From contig CANRDX010000002.1 in the NCBI GenBank assembly GCA_947629485.1, positions 1 through 64,000 of the forward strand: a DNA stretch of 64,000 nt, in the 5' to 3' direction. Positions within the stretch are counted from its first letter, which is position 1. Each line of letters begins with the position of its first letter. Below the pieces are notes generated by a model. The model had not been told where the DNA came from. It saw only the letters and a program-made list of their open reading frames with translations, and did no database searches. The position numbers were made by a program, and so were the translations under genes. Of this stretch, positions 50,545 through 59,639 are shown piece by piece. The stretch is from an uncultured Clostridia bacterium. Its GTDB lineage: Bacteria; Bacillota; Clostridia; Christensenellales; Borkfalkiaceae.

Positions 50545-52839
50545 TTATTCTTCCGTAGGCGTATCGTCCTCTTCGCCTTCCGCGCCGTCGGAGCTGCCGG
50601 ATCCGTCGTCGTAGACGTCGATATCCTTGTCGTCCGTCGTATCCACATACATGCGGCGGGGCTTGGGCGCTTCCTTCTTGCGCTTCTTGATGACGAATTT
50701 GTACACCAGCGGAACGGCGACCGCCGCGCCGACAACGAGGACGCAGGCGATGACGATCAGCGCGATCTTCCAGCCCGCAAGCCCTTCCGACGTCTCCTCT
50801 TCGACCGTGACATGTTCAATGGCGGTCTTCCAATAGGCGCTGTACGCCTCGGCGTCCGCGTCGTTCATCTTGCCGAGCTTGGTGACGAAGTAGCTGTACG
50901 TGCGGTACGAGACTCCGTCCTCGTCTGCGAGCGCGTCCGCCTTGACGAGCGTGACATCCTTATACTTGACTTCGCTCTTGTCGTTCTTGACAAATGCGGC
51001 GAAGGTGGCAAGCTCGTCGTCGTTGTAGAGCGCGTCGGCTTCGGGATCTAATTCGGCGGCTTCGGCGATGTTCTCGTCGAGCTGCTTTCTCTCGCCCGTG
51101 TAGAAGAAATACTTGATCGCGTCGGAGAGCTTCTGGTTGACCTTATCCGTCACGACGGACAAAACTCCCTTGTCGCCCGTGATCTCTTCGAGTTTTTCGT
51201 TGAACGCCGCGATCTCGGCGTTGTCCATCAGTTTCCCTTCCGCGTTTTTCAGATCCACGACGGAGACGTAGTTATACGCCGTGCCGCCGAATGCCGTTTC
51301 CGCGTCGGCGAAGAAGAGGTCGGTGCCGATGATCTCGAAGCTATACCAGCTCGAATTGTGTTTGAGATCGAGGATCGCAACGGAATGCCATGCCGTATTG
51401 TCCTCCTTGTTGCCTTCCTCGTCGGAATAGACGAGATCCTTATAATTTTTCTCGTCGCCGTTGATGACCGCCCGCTCGATGGAGAGGCTGCCGCTGTTCG
51501 TGCGGGAGAAGTAGACGTATTTGTACGCATTGGAAGAAGTGAAATCGAAGTTGAGCAAAGTCGCCGCGCCGACGGAGTGTGCGACCTCCGTCTTTTCGGG
51601 CGTGCCCGCCGCGTCGAGATCGACGTTCCAAATGCTTCCGTCGCTGACATACACATAGTGATGGGTGCGGGCTTCGCCCGTCCCCTCGGTATAGAAGAGG
51701 GCGGTCTCCGAAGCCTCCTCCACGTCGCCCGCTTTCGCCACGACGTCGAGTTTGTCTTTGTTCGCGGTGACGGAGCTATCCTTCGCCCAATTCGCGTCGT
51801 TTAAGAGACTTCCGTCGAGGTAGTAGAGCGCACCGTCTGCGCCCACCGTTTCGGACGCGACGTTCTCCGCGCGGGTGAAGTACAGGCCGCCGTTCAGGTT
51901 GGAATTGTTGCGGCGGAGCGAGTAGCTGTACCCGTAGGGCGGGGTGTTTGCCTCATCGCTTTGGTTGAACTTCGTCTTTGCGTCGTTCGCGCCCCTGCCG
52001 TCGAGCACAAGATCGCCGAGATTGATATACGGCTCGTCGTGATCTTTCAGCCATTCGGGATCCCAAGAATAATCGTAGCCGTTGTTTTCTGCGGTCGCCT
52101 CTGCGCTGACGCGGTAGATCTGGTTGTAGGAATAGGGATCGTCCGGCTCGTCGCTGTCCAGATCCTCGGTGACGTTCATCGTGTAGTAGACGACGGGGCT
52201 TTCCTTATCGTTGACGTCGAAGGCGTACTCCGTTGCGCTGTCGGCGAGGACGGTATCAGTCTCGGTCGCCGTGTTGAAGGAGTGCAGCTCGTAGGGAGCG
52301 CTCGTCCCCGTGACGTAGAGAAGGTACACCGTCTCGTTCACTTCGACGAAGCGATAGGTCGCGCTGTTCGAGCTGACGCGGACGTATTCGCGGATATCCG
52401 ACCCGTCGAGCTTGGCGCTCAAAAAGTCGAGACGGGTGTTCGCGACGACGCCTTCGGTATCCTTGACGTTCGTGGGGGAAGCGTAGTACACGCGGTCGCC
52501 GTAGATGAACAGACCCGCCGTGTAGTCGCCCGCCACCATCAGGGAGGGGATCACCGTCTCCGATTCGCCCCACGTCCCGTCGGAATTTTTCACTGCCCGC
52601 ATGAGCGCGCCCTTTACCGGCGTGCCGTAGGTGTTATCGTCCGTGTAGGACGCGACGCCGTTGATGAAGTAGTAGTAGTTATCCACTTCTACGACGAACC
52701 CGCCGTTGGAGATAGCGTCGCCCTCGGGGTACCCGTCTACGGTTTGAAGGGGCGTGCCGCACGCCGCAACTGCGAGCGCGCTGCCCGCCATGATCGCAGC
52801 CGAAAATGCCGCCCAAATTTTTTTCATTGATTTACGCAT
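50545..52839 (-). CDS. Large lipoprotein with repeat (propeller-like) ectodomain and C-terminal TM
   Basis: 764 residues. N-terminus MRKSMKKIWAAFSAAIMAGSAL then lipobox AVAAC, so it should be lipidated. The ectodomain repeats short beta units of the type DRVYYAS, ETVYLLYV, PVVYYTM, HHYVYVSDGSIWNVDL, YKYVYFSRT, as in beta-propellers (DUF5050-like). Near the C-terminus is a true membrane helix (IALIVIACVLVVGAAVAVPLVYKFVI), a basic stop signal and an acidic cytoplasmic tail. A protein anchored at both ends is unusual. GAAGGTG precedes the ATG. A single gene with its own promoter. Function unknown; no catalytic motif is seen. Confidence 0.85.
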   Translation of the reverse strand: MRKSMKKIWAAFSAAIMAGSALAVAACGTPLQTVDGYPEGDAISNGGFVVEVDNYYYFINGVASYTDDNTYGTPVKGALMRAVKNSDGTWGESETVIPSLMVAGDYTAGLFIYGDRVYYASPTNVKDTEGVVANTRLDFLSAKLDGSDIREYVRVSSNSATYRFVEVNETVYLLYVTGTSAPYELHSFNTATETDTVLADSATEYAFDVNDKESPVVYYTMNVTEDLDSDEPDDPYSYNQIYRVSAEATAENNGYDYSWDPEWLKDHDEPYINLGDLVLDGRGANDAKTKFNQSDEANTPPYGYSYSLRRNNSNLNGGLYFTRAENVASETVGADGALYYLDGSLLNDANWAKDSSVTANKDKLDVVAKAGDVEEASETALFYTEGTGEARTHHYVYVSDGSIWNVDLDAAGTPEKTEVAHSVGAATLLNFDFTSSNAYKYVYFSRTNSGSLSIERAVINGDEKNYKDLVYSDEEGNKEDNTAWHSVAILDLKHNSSWYSFEIIGTDLFFADAETAFGGTAYNYVSVVDLKNAEGKLMDNAEIAAFNEKLEEITGDKGVLSVVTDKVNQKLSDAIKYFFYTGERKQLDENIAEAAELDPEADALYNDDELATFAAFVKNDKSEVKYKDVTLVKADALADEDGVSYRTYSYFVTKLGKMNDADAEAYSAYWKTAIEHVTVEEETSEGLAGWKIALIVIACVLVVGAAVAVPLVYKFVIKKRKKEAPKPRRMYVDTTDDKDIDVYDDGSGSSDGAEGEEDDTPTEE

Positions 52840-52889
52840 ATGACACCTTCCGTATTTCGGAATTTGTTTGTTCTAACGATACGTTTTTT

Positions 52890-52918
52890 ATTATAAACTA
52901 AATTAAAGGTTTTTGCAA
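52890..52918 (-). promoter_or_regulatory. Promoter of the large lipoprotein gene
   Basis: TTGCAA (52918-52913), 17-bp spacer and TATAAT (52895-52890), 50 nt before the ATG at 52839. Confidence 0.75.
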
Positions 52919-52927
52919 TCAAAAATT

Positions 52928-52973
52928 TGCGCAACTTCCACTTTTCTTTGGGAAATTTTCCGTAAGTTGCGCA
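52928..52973. promoter_or_regulatory. Inverted repeat upstream of the large lipoprotein promoter
   Basis: TGCGCAACTT (52928-52937) and AAGTTGCGCA (52964-52973) are a perfect 10-bp inverted repeat, 26 bp apart, starting 10 bp upstream of the -35. It could be a regulator site pair or a hairpin. Confidence 0.45.
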
Positions 52974-53031
52974 TTTCGGGGCGGCAAAAGGGCGCCTTCC
53001 CCTTCCGCCGCTCCCTTCGGGAGGAACCGCT

Positions 53032-53265
53032 ATGGAAAAATTCGGCATCTTTGAACTTCTCGACGCGCTGTCCGCGCTCGCCGAAACGCCGCCGAAAGAG
53101 GGCGGCGAAAGCCCCGAAAACGGGGAAAAACGCACGCCCGACGCCTCGTTCGCCGCGCCCTCTTACGGGGAGACGCCCCTGCCCGCGCCGCAGCAAAAGG
53201 GCAACGCGCTCGCCTCCTTCCTCGCGCGCCACGAGGCGGCGAAAAACAGGGCGAAAAAACCGTAG
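53032..53265 (+). CDS. Small hypothetical protein, 77 residues
   Basis: MEKFGIFELLDALSAL... then a Pro/Glu/Gly-rich middle and ...NALASFLARHEAAKNRAKK. GGGAGG lies 7 nt before the ATG, the best reason to believe it. Short amphipathic ends with a disordered centre fit a small adaptor or spore-associated protein, but that is a guess. It is divergent from the large lipoprotein gene and followed by repeats. No family recognised. Confidence 0.5.
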   Translation: MEKFGIFELLDALSALAETPPKEGGESPENGEKRTPDASFAAPSYGETPLPAPQQKGNALASFLARHEAAKNRAKKP

Positions 53266-53379
53266 CCCGTTTCCTCTCTTTCGGCGCGCGGACGTCCGCG
53301 CGTACGACGACCTGTCAGTCATACGATTGTTACTTGCCACCCGTGAACGCGTCTTTGCCCTTGCCCACCCCTCCGAGGG

Positions 53380-53752
53380 GTGGGTGTCACGAGCAATGCG
53401 AGTGACGGAAGGGGTGTTTTAACGAAGGAGTGACACCCCCTCAGTCTCGGCTTTGCCTCGACAGCTGTCTCACGCGGGTAGAACCCCGCATTACTTCGCC
53501 TTCGGCTCGTGCCGCGCTTAGTAGAGAATAGTGCGCGCGGGGCGGTCACCGTTCGCGCTACAAATGCGCTCTACTTCTCGCAAAACGCGCACACGGCACA
53601 CCGTGCCGATGTGCAGAAATGCGTTTTGCGACCCTCAAAGGGGGCGCCAAGAAATATTTATCCCGCTCATTTCCCCTTATATCTTTCTCGTTTTCATGTT
53701 CATCAGCAGAGCCTTTTTTGAATCGCCCAATGATCGCACGCGCTTTTTTCCA
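53380..53752. repeat. Intergenic repeats between the small ORF and rpsI
   Basis: Family-B modules (CCCCTCCGAGGGG at 53370-53383, the CCCTCAGTCTCGG unit), a GTGCGCGCGGGGCGG unit, GGCGCCAAGAAATATTTA, then 53682-53752, which matches 20918-20979 (CATCAGCAGAGCCTTTTTTG against CATCAGCAGAACCTTGCTTG). No gene seen. Confidence 0.65.
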
Positions 53753-53753
53753 C

Positions 53754-53780
53754 AAAAAAACCGACCCGTTTTCGGGTCGG
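53754..53780 (-). terminator. rpsI terminator
   Basis: CCGACCCG/CGGGTCGG stem with a 4-nt loop, then seven T on the minus strand; it starts just after the rpsI stop. Confidence 0.92.
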
Positions 53781-53786
53781 ATCTTT

Positions 53787-54200
53787 TTATCTCTTGGAGA
53801 ATTGGGGTGCCCTGCGCGCCTTTTTGAGACCGTACTTCTTTCTCTCCTTGACGCGGGGATCTCTCGTGAGGAAGCCCGCTTTTTTGAGCGCGGGACGAAC
53901 CTCGGGTTCGGCTTCGAGAAGGGCGCGCGCAATGCCGAGACGGATCGCGCCGGCTTGCCCCGTAAATCCGCCGCCGATGACGTTGACGAAGATATCGTAT
54001 TTGCCTTCCGCGCTCACTTCCACAAGGGGCTGTTTCACGACGTATTGCGTCGTCCCCTGCGGGAAGTAATCTTCGAGCGGACGGTCGTTGATGAGGATGG
54101 CGCCGCTGCCTGCGGGAATAAGACGGACGCGCGCAATCGCCTTCTTTCTTCTGCCCGTTCCCCAGAACTGCAATTTCTTCTTGATAGTCGCCTTTGCCAT
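53787..54200 (-). CDS. rpsI: 30S ribosomal protein S9
   Basis: 137 residues. [55 protein letters not shown], and the C-terminal tail [25 protein letters not shown] that reaches the P-site tRNA are all characteristic. It is second in the usual rplM-rpsI operon, 19 nt after rplM, with a strong terminator. Confidence 0.97.
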   Translation of the reverse strand: MAKATIKKKLQFWGTGRRKKAIARVRLIPAGSGAILINDRPLEDYFPQGTTQYVVKQPLVEVSAEGKYDIFVNVIGGGFTGQAGAIRLGIARALLEAEPEVRPALKKAGFLTRDPRVKERKKYGLKKARRAPQFSKR

Positions 54201-54219
54201 ATTTCTCTATTCCCTCACC

Positions 54220-54651
54220 TTAAAATAATTTCAGCGTTTCCGGCTTCTGTGCCGCGTGGTTGTGCTCCGGCCCCTTGTAGACTCTCAGCTTCTTCGCCAT
54301 CTGCCTGCCGAGAGAATTCTTGGGAAGCATGCCGCGCACCGCTTCCATGACCGCAAGATCGCTCCGTTCCGCCATCATCTTGCCATAGGAGATCTCTTTC
54401 AGCCCTCCGATATAGCCTGTGTGATAACGATAAAATTTGTTTTCGAGCTTCTTGCCCGTGAGAACGACCTTGTCGCTATTGATAACGATCACAAAATCGC
54501 CCGTATCCACGTTGGGCGTGAAGGTAGGCTTGTTCTTGCCGCGCAAAATCGCCGCCACCTTAGATGCAAGTCTGCCGAGCGGCACGCCGTCCGCATCGAC
54601 AACGTACCACTTTCTCTCAACCGTTTGCGCTTTTGCCATGTAGGTTTTCAT
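54220..54651 (-). CDS. rplM: 50S ribosomal protein L13
   Basis: 143 residues. [59 protein letters not shown] and the [20 protein letters not shown] motif are diagnostic. AAGGAG precedes the ATG at 54651; an upstream in-frame ATG has no site. First gene of the rplM-rpsI operon. Confidence 0.97.
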   Translation of the reverse strand: MKTYMAKAQTVERKWYVVDADGVPLGRLASKVAAILRGKNKPTFTPNVDTGDFVIVINSDKVVLTGKKLENKFYRYHTGYIGGLKEISYGKMMAERSDLAVMEAVRGMLPKNSLGRQMAKKLRVYKGPEHNHAAQKPETLKLF

Positions 54652-54785
54652 ATCCGTACTCCTTGTACACTCAGAAGGCAGCAACTTTCCCCGTCGGCCT
54701 GCCGATGAACGCGCGGTTTGCGCAAAAACTGCCTCTTTTCCGCCGACTACTACTTTATTATAGGTCGCTTTGCAGGTTCCGTCAA
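54652..54785 (-). promoter_or_regulatory. rplM promoter and leader
   Basis: TTGACG (54785-54780), 17-bp spacer and TATAAT (54762-54757) give a leader of about 100 nt. L13 operons often carry an autoregulatory leader RNA; the length fits, but I did not verify the fold. Confidence 0.65.
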
Positions 54786-54901
54786 GCTGTTTTGAGTTTG
54801 GAAATCAAGAAATTTTCCGAAAATCGAAATTTCTTTTCTTTCACGATTTCGGGAAAAAATCCGCGCGCAAAAAAGAACGCCGACGCTTCGGCAAGCCCTT
54901 C

Positions 54902-55453
54902 TCATAATTTTCTGATGACGCGGGCGGGGGCGCCCGCCGCAAGGCAGCGCGGCGGAATGCTGTGCACGACGACGCTTCCCCCGCCGATCACGCAATCGTC
55001 CCCTATCTCGACGCCCGGCATGACCTTCACACCGCCGCCGATCCAGACGCGATCCCCGATCCTGATGGGCCTTGCGGATTCTCTGCCCGTCGCCCTCGTC
55101 TTGGCGTCGAGCGGGTGCTCCGCCGCATAGAACCCGCACTGCGGCCCCACGAGCACGTCGTCGCCGAACACGATCTCATTGCAATCCAAAAACACGCAGT
55201 CGTGATTGCAGTAGAAGTTTTCCCCCACCGTCGTGTTGAATCCGTAATCGAACCAAATGTGCGGCTCGATGTGAAAATGCTCCCCGTGCCCGCCGAGAAG
55301 CTCGTGCAAAATCTCGGCTTGGCGAAGCGCGTCGTCGCCCGGGGTGCGGTTGTATTCTTCGCACAGTCTGCGCGCGCGGGCGAGAAGTCCTTTCAGTTCG
55401 GGATCGGAGCTATCGTAAAGCTCCCCCGCAAGCATTTTATCTTTTTCCGTCAT
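54902..55453 (-). CDS. maa: Maltose/galactoside O-acetyltransferase-like enzyme
   Basis: 183 residues. An N-terminal helical part (MTEKDKMLAGELYDSSDPEL, as in Maa/LacA), then the left-handed beta-helix hexapeptides. Key parts: FDYGFNTTVGENFYCNHDCVFLD, VGPQCGFYAAEHPLD with the catalytic His, RIGDRVWIGGGVKVMPGVEIGDDCVIGGGSVV. It acetylates sugars from acetyl-CoA in the cytoplasm. AAGGAGACGCG precedes the ATG. Monocistronic. Confidence 0.9.
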   Translation of the reverse strand: MTEKDKMLAGELYDSSDPELKGLLARARRLCEEYNRTPGDDALRQAEILHELLGGHGEHFHIEPHIWFDYGFNTTVGENFYCNHDCVFLDCNEIVFGDDVLVGPQCGFYAAEHPLDAKTRATGRESARPIRIGDRVWIGGGVKVMPGVEIGDDCVIGGGSVVVHSIPPRCLAAGAPARVIRKL

Positions 55454-55463
55454 CGCGTCTCCT

Positions 55464-55520
55464 TGTCGCCCCTTATAGGGGAGATGTCACAAAGTGACAG
55501 AGGGGTTTAACCCTTTCCCC
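55464..55520. repeat. Truncated inverted family-A repeat
   Basis: GTCGCCCCTTATAGGGG, a GATGTCACAAAGTGACA stem, GGGGTTTAACCC; the outer part of the unit is missing. It starts 11 nt before the ATG-proximal side of maa. Confidence 0.7.
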
Positions 55521-55562
55521 AGAGGGGGCAGCTTTGCGGACTTCGTATCATGGGAACCGTCA

Positions 55563-55680
55563 AATCGCATAGTTGCAAGCGAGACAAGGAGAAGGAGCAT
55601 TCCCGAAGGGAGCGTACTTTGTCGTACGTGACCGAGGGAAGCGCATCTTCGACACAGTATCGCGCCGCAAATATGCGATT
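55563..55680 (-). ncRNA. Structured 3' element after alaS (family E, copy 2)
   Basis: Closing stem AATCGCAT/ATGCGATT (55563-55570 with 55673-55680), hairpin GCGTAC/GTACGT (55612-55617 with 55624-55629) and TCCCGAAGGGA. It matches copy 1 after gyrB over about 90 nt of core and lies 3 nt after the alaS stop. Base changes relative to copy 1 keep the pairs. No ordinary terminator is seen for alaS, so this may be part of its 3' end. Confidence 0.6.
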
Positions 55681-55683
55681 AGC

Positions 55684-57492
55684 TCATTCTAAAACAGCTT
55701 TTATTCTCCGAATACCTGCCGAAGAGGACTGCTCCTTCACGATCCTGAACCGCCCGAGAAGCCCCGTATGCGCGACATGGGGGCCTCCGCACATCTCTTT
55801 GGAGAACTCGCCGATGGAATACGTTTTGACGACGTCGCCGTATTTGCTGTCGAACACGCCGACGAAATGCTCCTTCCTCGCCTGTTCGATGGGCATCTCG
55901 CGATAGACGACGGGAAGGTCCTCTTCGATCTTGCTGTTGACGAGATCTTCCACCGCTTTGATCTCCTCGGGCGTCATGGCGCGCTCGAAATTGAAGTCGA
56001 ACCGCATGCGCTCGTCGGTGATGTTGCTCCCCTTCTGGTTGCAATCGGGCGAGAGCACCTCTTTGAGCGCGGCGTTGAGAAGGTGGGTCGCGGTGTGATA
56101 TTTCACCGCGATATCGCTATGGCTTTCCAGCCCGCCCTTCGCCTCGCCTTTGGCGAGCACGCGGCTCTTTTCCTGATGTTCTTTGAACGCGGCATCGAAG
56201 CCGATTTTGTCTACGGAAAGCCCGCGCTCCGCGGCAAGCTCTTCCGTGAGTTCGAGGGGGAAGCCGTAGGTATCGTAGAGGCGGAACGCCGCCTTGCCGC
56301 CGATCACCATCTCGGGCACATAGTCGGAGTTGCCCTTCTTCATGAACTCGTTCTTGCGTTCCAGCCCCTGCACGCACTTTTCAAATTCCCGCATGCCCGT
56401 CACGAGCATGGCGTCGAACCGCTCCGCTTCTTTCTTCATCTCGTCGAGGATATAGCCCTCTTTTTCGATGAGGAGCGGATATGCTTCGCCGTAGACCTCG
56501 TGAATGAAAATTTTAGCGACCTCGCACATGGCGTCGGGCGAGACGCCGAGCTGACGGCAATAGCGGATGCTCCTTCTCATGATACGGCGGAGAATATAGC
56601 CCGCGCCCACGTTCGAGGGCAAAATGCCGTTCCTGTCGCCGATGAGCATGAGGGCGGTGCGGGTGTGGTCCGCGATGATGCGCATGGCGCGCTGCGGCTC
56701 GCCGCCGCCGTCGTAGGAGATGCCCGAGAGCGCTTCGAGCTTTGCGATCGCCGCCGAGAAGAGATCGGTCTTGTACCCGTCGGTAAGCCCGTTCAGAAAG
56801 AGCAGCATGCGGTCGAAGCCGAAGCCCGTATCCACGTTTTTGTTTGCGAGAGGCTCGTAGCCGCTCTCCGTCTTTTTATACTGCATGTAGACGTCGTTGC
56901 CGATCTCCACATAGTCGTCGGGGAAGACGGGGGCTTCGAGATGTTTGATGGGATAGAACCACTCGTTGTCGGGGCCGCAGGGCGTGCCCACCGTGCCTTC
57001 CAACTCCCACCAATTATCTTCCTTCGGCAGATAGAACACGTGCTCGGGCTTGATCCCAAGCCCGACGACGAGCTTTGCCGTCTCCTCGTCGCGCGGGGCG
57101 GAGGCGTTGCCCTCGAACACGGTGGTGCACAGCTTGTCCTTCTCCAATCCGAACACTTCGGTGAGGATCTCCACCGTCCACGCCGTCTTTTCCTTCTTGA
57201 AATAGTCGCCGAGCGACCAATTCCCCATCATTTCAAAGAAGGTGAAGTGCGACGCGTCGCCGACGGAATCAATATCCACCGTGCGTACGCAGCCCTGCAC
57301 GTTGGTGAGGCGCTTGCCCGCGGGGTGCACCTTCCCGAGCAGATAGGGCATGAGGGGCTGCATCCCCGCGACGTTGAACATGACGCCCGTCGAGCCGTCG
57401 CCGATGAGGGAGACGGCGCCGATATCGGCGTGCCCTTTACTCTTATAAAAATCGAGCCATTTTTGTCTGAGTTCTTTTCCTGTGATCGTCAT
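55684..57492 (-). CDS. alaS: Alanyl-tRNA synthetase, short form without C-terminal domain
   Basis: 602 residues, against 850-880 usual. The catalytic part has VMFNVAGMQPLMPYLLG, VRTVDIDSVGDASHFTFFEMMGNWSLGDYFKKE and FGFDRMLLFLNG; the editing (SAD) domain has HTATHLLNAALKEVL and CGGPHVAHTGLLGRFRIVKEQSSSAGIRRIKAVL, where it stops. The C-Ala (DHHA1) domain is absent. The wording VRTVDID...NWSLGDYFKKE resembles, from memory, the naturally short AlaRS of some candidate-phyla bacteria, so this is probably not a broken gene. CGGAGCAAATATTC precedes the ATG. Element E follows immediately. Confidence 0.9.
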   Translation of the reverse strand: MTITGKELRQKWLDFYKSKGHADIGAVSLIGDGSTGVMFNVAGMQPLMPYLLGKVHPAGKRLTNVQGCVRTVDIDSVGDASHFTFFEMMGNWSLGDYFKKEKTAWTVEILTEVFGLEKDKLCTTVFEGNASAPRDEETAKLVVGLGIKPEHVFYLPKEDNWWELEGTVGTPCGPDNEWFYPIKHLEAPVFPDDYVEIGNDVYMQYKKTESGYEPLANKNVDTGFGFDRMLLFLNGLTDGYKTDLFSAAIAKLEALSGISYDGGGEPQRAMRIIADHTRTALMLIGDRNGILPSNVGAGYILRRIMRRSIRYCRQLGVSPDAMCEVAKIFIHEVYGEAYPLLIEKEGYILDEMKKEAERFDAMLVTGMREFEKCVQGLERKNEFMKKGNSDYVPEMVIGGKAAFRLYDTYGFPLELTEELAAERGLSVDKIGFDAAFKEHQEKSRVLAKGEAKGGLESHSDIAVKYHTATHLLNAALKEVLSPDCNQKGSNITDERMRFDFNFERAMTPEEIKAVEDLVNSKIEEDLPVVYREMPIEQARKEHFVGVFDSKYGDVVKTYSIGEFSKEMCGGPHVAHTGLLGRFRIVKEQSSSAGIRRIKAVLE

Positions 57493-57535
57493 GAATATTT
57501 GCTCCGTTTATGGTTTATCGGTTTATGGAAAGCGT

Positions 57536-57612
57536 TAAGCCCTACCCCCTGCGGGGGGAGGGCGGCGCGAGCGCCGCGAGTGACGGATGGGGGGCTTGCC
57601 CCGTATCCCCAC
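57536..57612. repeat. Short family-B repeat between alaS and cysS
   Basis: CCCTACCCCCTGCGGGGGGAGGG hairpin core and a GAGTGACGGATGGGGG unit. It separates the cysS stop from the alaS start. Confidence 0.6.
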
Positions 57613-57629
57613 CGCCGCCCTTCTTTTAG

Positions 57630-59015
57630 TCAAAGGCGCGTAAGCATATATCCCTCTTTGGAATCTTTGACGGCGTAGCCCATTTCTTTGAGCGTTTCGC
57701 GAAGCTCGTCCGATCTCGCCCAATTCTTGTTCTTGCGGGCTTCCCACCTCTCATCGGCGATCGCCTTCACTTCGGCGGGCGCCTCTTCCTCCTTCGCATA
57801 CTGCGCAAGATACGCCTTTGCGTCGCGGCGGAACAGCCCCAAGAGCGAGTAGGTCGTGCGGATCTGGTTGGTGATCCTGCGCGCGGCGGGATCGTGCAAG
57901 GCGAGAAGCCGCGCGGCCTCTTTGAAATATCCGAAGAGGTCCGCGATCGCGAGCGCGGTGTTGAAATCGTCGCGCATGGCTTCGTTGAACTTGCCGTCGA
58001 TCTCGGGCATGCCCCCCCTCTCGTCTGCGAAGGTCTCCTCCGCTTTCGCGATGAGGGTGTAAAAACGCACGAGGTGCGCCTCGGCGACGGGGAAGAGATC
58101 GTCGGTGATGTTGAGGTCGGCGCGGTAGTTGCCCGCAAGCAGCGCGAATTTGAGCGCTTCGTCGGAATATTTCGCGAGGATATCCTCCATGAGCAGCACG
58201 TTCCCGAGCGATTTAGACATCTTCTGCCCGTTCACCTTGATAAGCCCGTTGTGGATCCAATATTTTGCGAAGGGCACGCCCGTGAGCGCTTCCGTCTGCG
58301 CGATCTCGTTCTCGTGATGGGGGAAGATCAGATCTCTCCCGCCGCCGTGGATGTCGATACGGTCCCCGAAGGCGCAGCGGTTCATCGCCGAGCACTCGAT
58401 GTGCCAGCCCGGGCGTCCCCTGCCCCACGGCGACTCCCAGAAGATCTCCCCTTCCTTCGCCGCCTTCCAGAGCGCAAAGTCGTAGGCGTTCTTCTTGTTT
58501 TCGTCGTTTTCGACGCGCACGCCGTCGAGCATGTCCTCCTTGCTCCTCCGCGAAAGCCGCCCGTAAGCGGGGAAGGAATCCACGTCGAAATACACGTCTC
58601 CGTTGCCCCCTTCGTAGGCATGCCCCCCGCGGATGAGGTCCTCGATGAAGGCGATGATGTCGCCGATGTGATCGGTCGCCTTGATCCAGAGCGTCGGATC
58701 GTCGATGTTTGCCTTGCGCATGACGGCGTCTATCTTTTCGATCATCATCGCGGCATAACGGTCTGCGGGAATGCCCGTCTCGCGGGACTTCGCGATGATC
58801 TTGTCGTCTACGTCGGTATAGTTGCGGGCGTACGTCACTTCGTAGCCCTCTTTTTCGAGAAACTTGCGCAACACGTCGTAGACGAGCGCCTGAAAGCCGT
58901 GCCCGATGTGCGCCTCTCCCGAGACGGTGATCCCGCAGGCGTACATCTTGACCTTCCCCGCTTCGAGCGGGACGAATTCTTCCTTTTTGCGCGTAAGAGA
59001 ATTATAGATCTTCAT
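57630..59015 (-). CDS. cysS: Cysteinyl-tRNA synthetase
   Basis: 461 residues. [32 protein letters not shown] with the HIGH motif and zinc Cys, [35 protein letters not shown] with zinc ligands, and KMSKSLGN are diagnostic. It charges tRNA-Cys. GAGGACGGAAT precedes the ATG, which overlaps the cysE stop as ATGA; cysE-cysS is a classic Firmicutes operon. Confidence 0.96.
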   Translation of the reverse strand: MKIYNSLTRKKEEFVPLEAGKVKMYACGITVSGEAHIGHGFQALVYDVLRKFLEKEGYEVTYARNYTDVDDKIIAKSRETGIPADRYAAMMIEKIDAVMRKANIDDPTLWIKATDHIGDIIAFIEDLIRGGHAYEGGNGDVYFDVDSFPAYGRLSRRSKEDMLDGVRVENDENKKNAYDFALWKAAKEGEIFWESPWGRGRPGWHIECSAMNRCAFGDRIDIHGGGRDLIFPHHENEIAQTEALTGVPFAKYWIHNGLIKVNGQKMSKSLGNVLLMEDILAKYSDEALKFALLAGNYRADLNITDDLFPVAEAHLVRFYTLIAKAEETFADERGGMPEIDGKFNEAMRDDFNTALAIADLFGYFKEAARLLALHDPAARRITNQIRTTYSLLGLFRRDAKAYLAQYAKEEEAPAEVKAIADERWEARKNKNWARSDELRETLKEMGYAVKDSKEGYMLTRL

Positions 59016-59560
59016 ATTCCGTCCTCATGATCCCCGATGCGGGGACCGCGTTCGATAATGCGGGCGGGAACGCCCACCGCCGTGGCATGGGGCGGAACTT
59101 CCCGAAGGACGACCGCGCCCGCGCCGATATTCGCGCCCGCGCCCACGGTGAAGCCGCCGAGCAGCTTCGCGCCCGCGCCGATGCGCACGTTTCTTCCGAT
59201 CGTGGGGTGACGCTTGCCGCACTCCTTTCCCGTGCCGCCCAGCGTCACGCCCTGATAGATGACGACGCCCTCTTCGACCTCCGCCGTCTCGCCGATGACA
59301 ACGCCCGCGCCGTGATCGATGAATACGCCCGCCGCGATCTTTGCCGCGGGGTGGATCTCGATCCCCGTCTTGCGCCGCGCATGCTCCGCGACGAGGCGGG
59401 CGAGAAACTTATGCCCGTGTCGCCACAAAAACGCGGCGCGCCGATGCAGAATGAGCGCCCTCACGCCGGGATAGGCGAACAGGATCTCCGCCCCGCTGCG
59501 CGCGGCTGGATCGTTGCGCTTTGCCGCCTCGACATCCTTTTTCAGCTTTTCAAATGCCAT
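59012..59560 (-). CDS. cysE: Serine O-acetyltransferase
   Basis: 182 residues. An N-terminal helical part (MAFEKLKKDVEAAKRNDPAARSGAEILFAYPGVRALILHRRAAFLWRHG) then the hexapeptide helix with GIEIHPAAKIAAGVFIDHGAGVVIGETAEV and GVTLGGTGKECGKRHPTIG are typical of bacterial CysE. It makes O-acetylserine from serine and acetyl-CoA, the cysteine precursor. I start at the ATG 59560; no ribosome-binding site is visible and the ATG lies in a 16-bp palindrome. Confidence 0.93.
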   Translation of the reverse strand: MAFEKLKKDVEAAKRNDPAARSGAEILFAYPGVRALILHRRAAFLWRHGHKFLARLVAEHARRKTGIEIHPAAKIAAGVFIDHGAGVVIGETAEVEEGVVIYQGVTLGGTGKECGKRHPTIGRNVRIGAGAKLLGGFTVGAGANIGAGAVVLREVPPHATAVGVPARIIERGPRIGDHEDGI

Positions 59561-59573
59561 ACGATATCGTATG
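59558..59573. promoter_or_regulatory. Palindrome at the cysE start codon
   Basis: CATACGATATCGTATG, a perfect 16-bp palindrome whose last three bases on the minus strand are the cysE ATG. It could be a repressor site or an mRNA hairpin that hides the start. Confidence 0.5.
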
Positions 59574-59594
59574 CCGCGGCGTTCCGCTGTCGCT

Positions 59595-59623
59595 ATTGTA
59601 TCATTTGAGGAGGAAAAAAGCAA
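59595..59623 (-). promoter_or_regulatory. cysE promoter
   Basis: TTGCTT (59623-59618), 17-bp spacer and TACAAT (59600-59595), about 35 nt before the ATG. Confidence 0.6.
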
Positions 59624-59639
59624 CAATTTTCAGTCCGTA

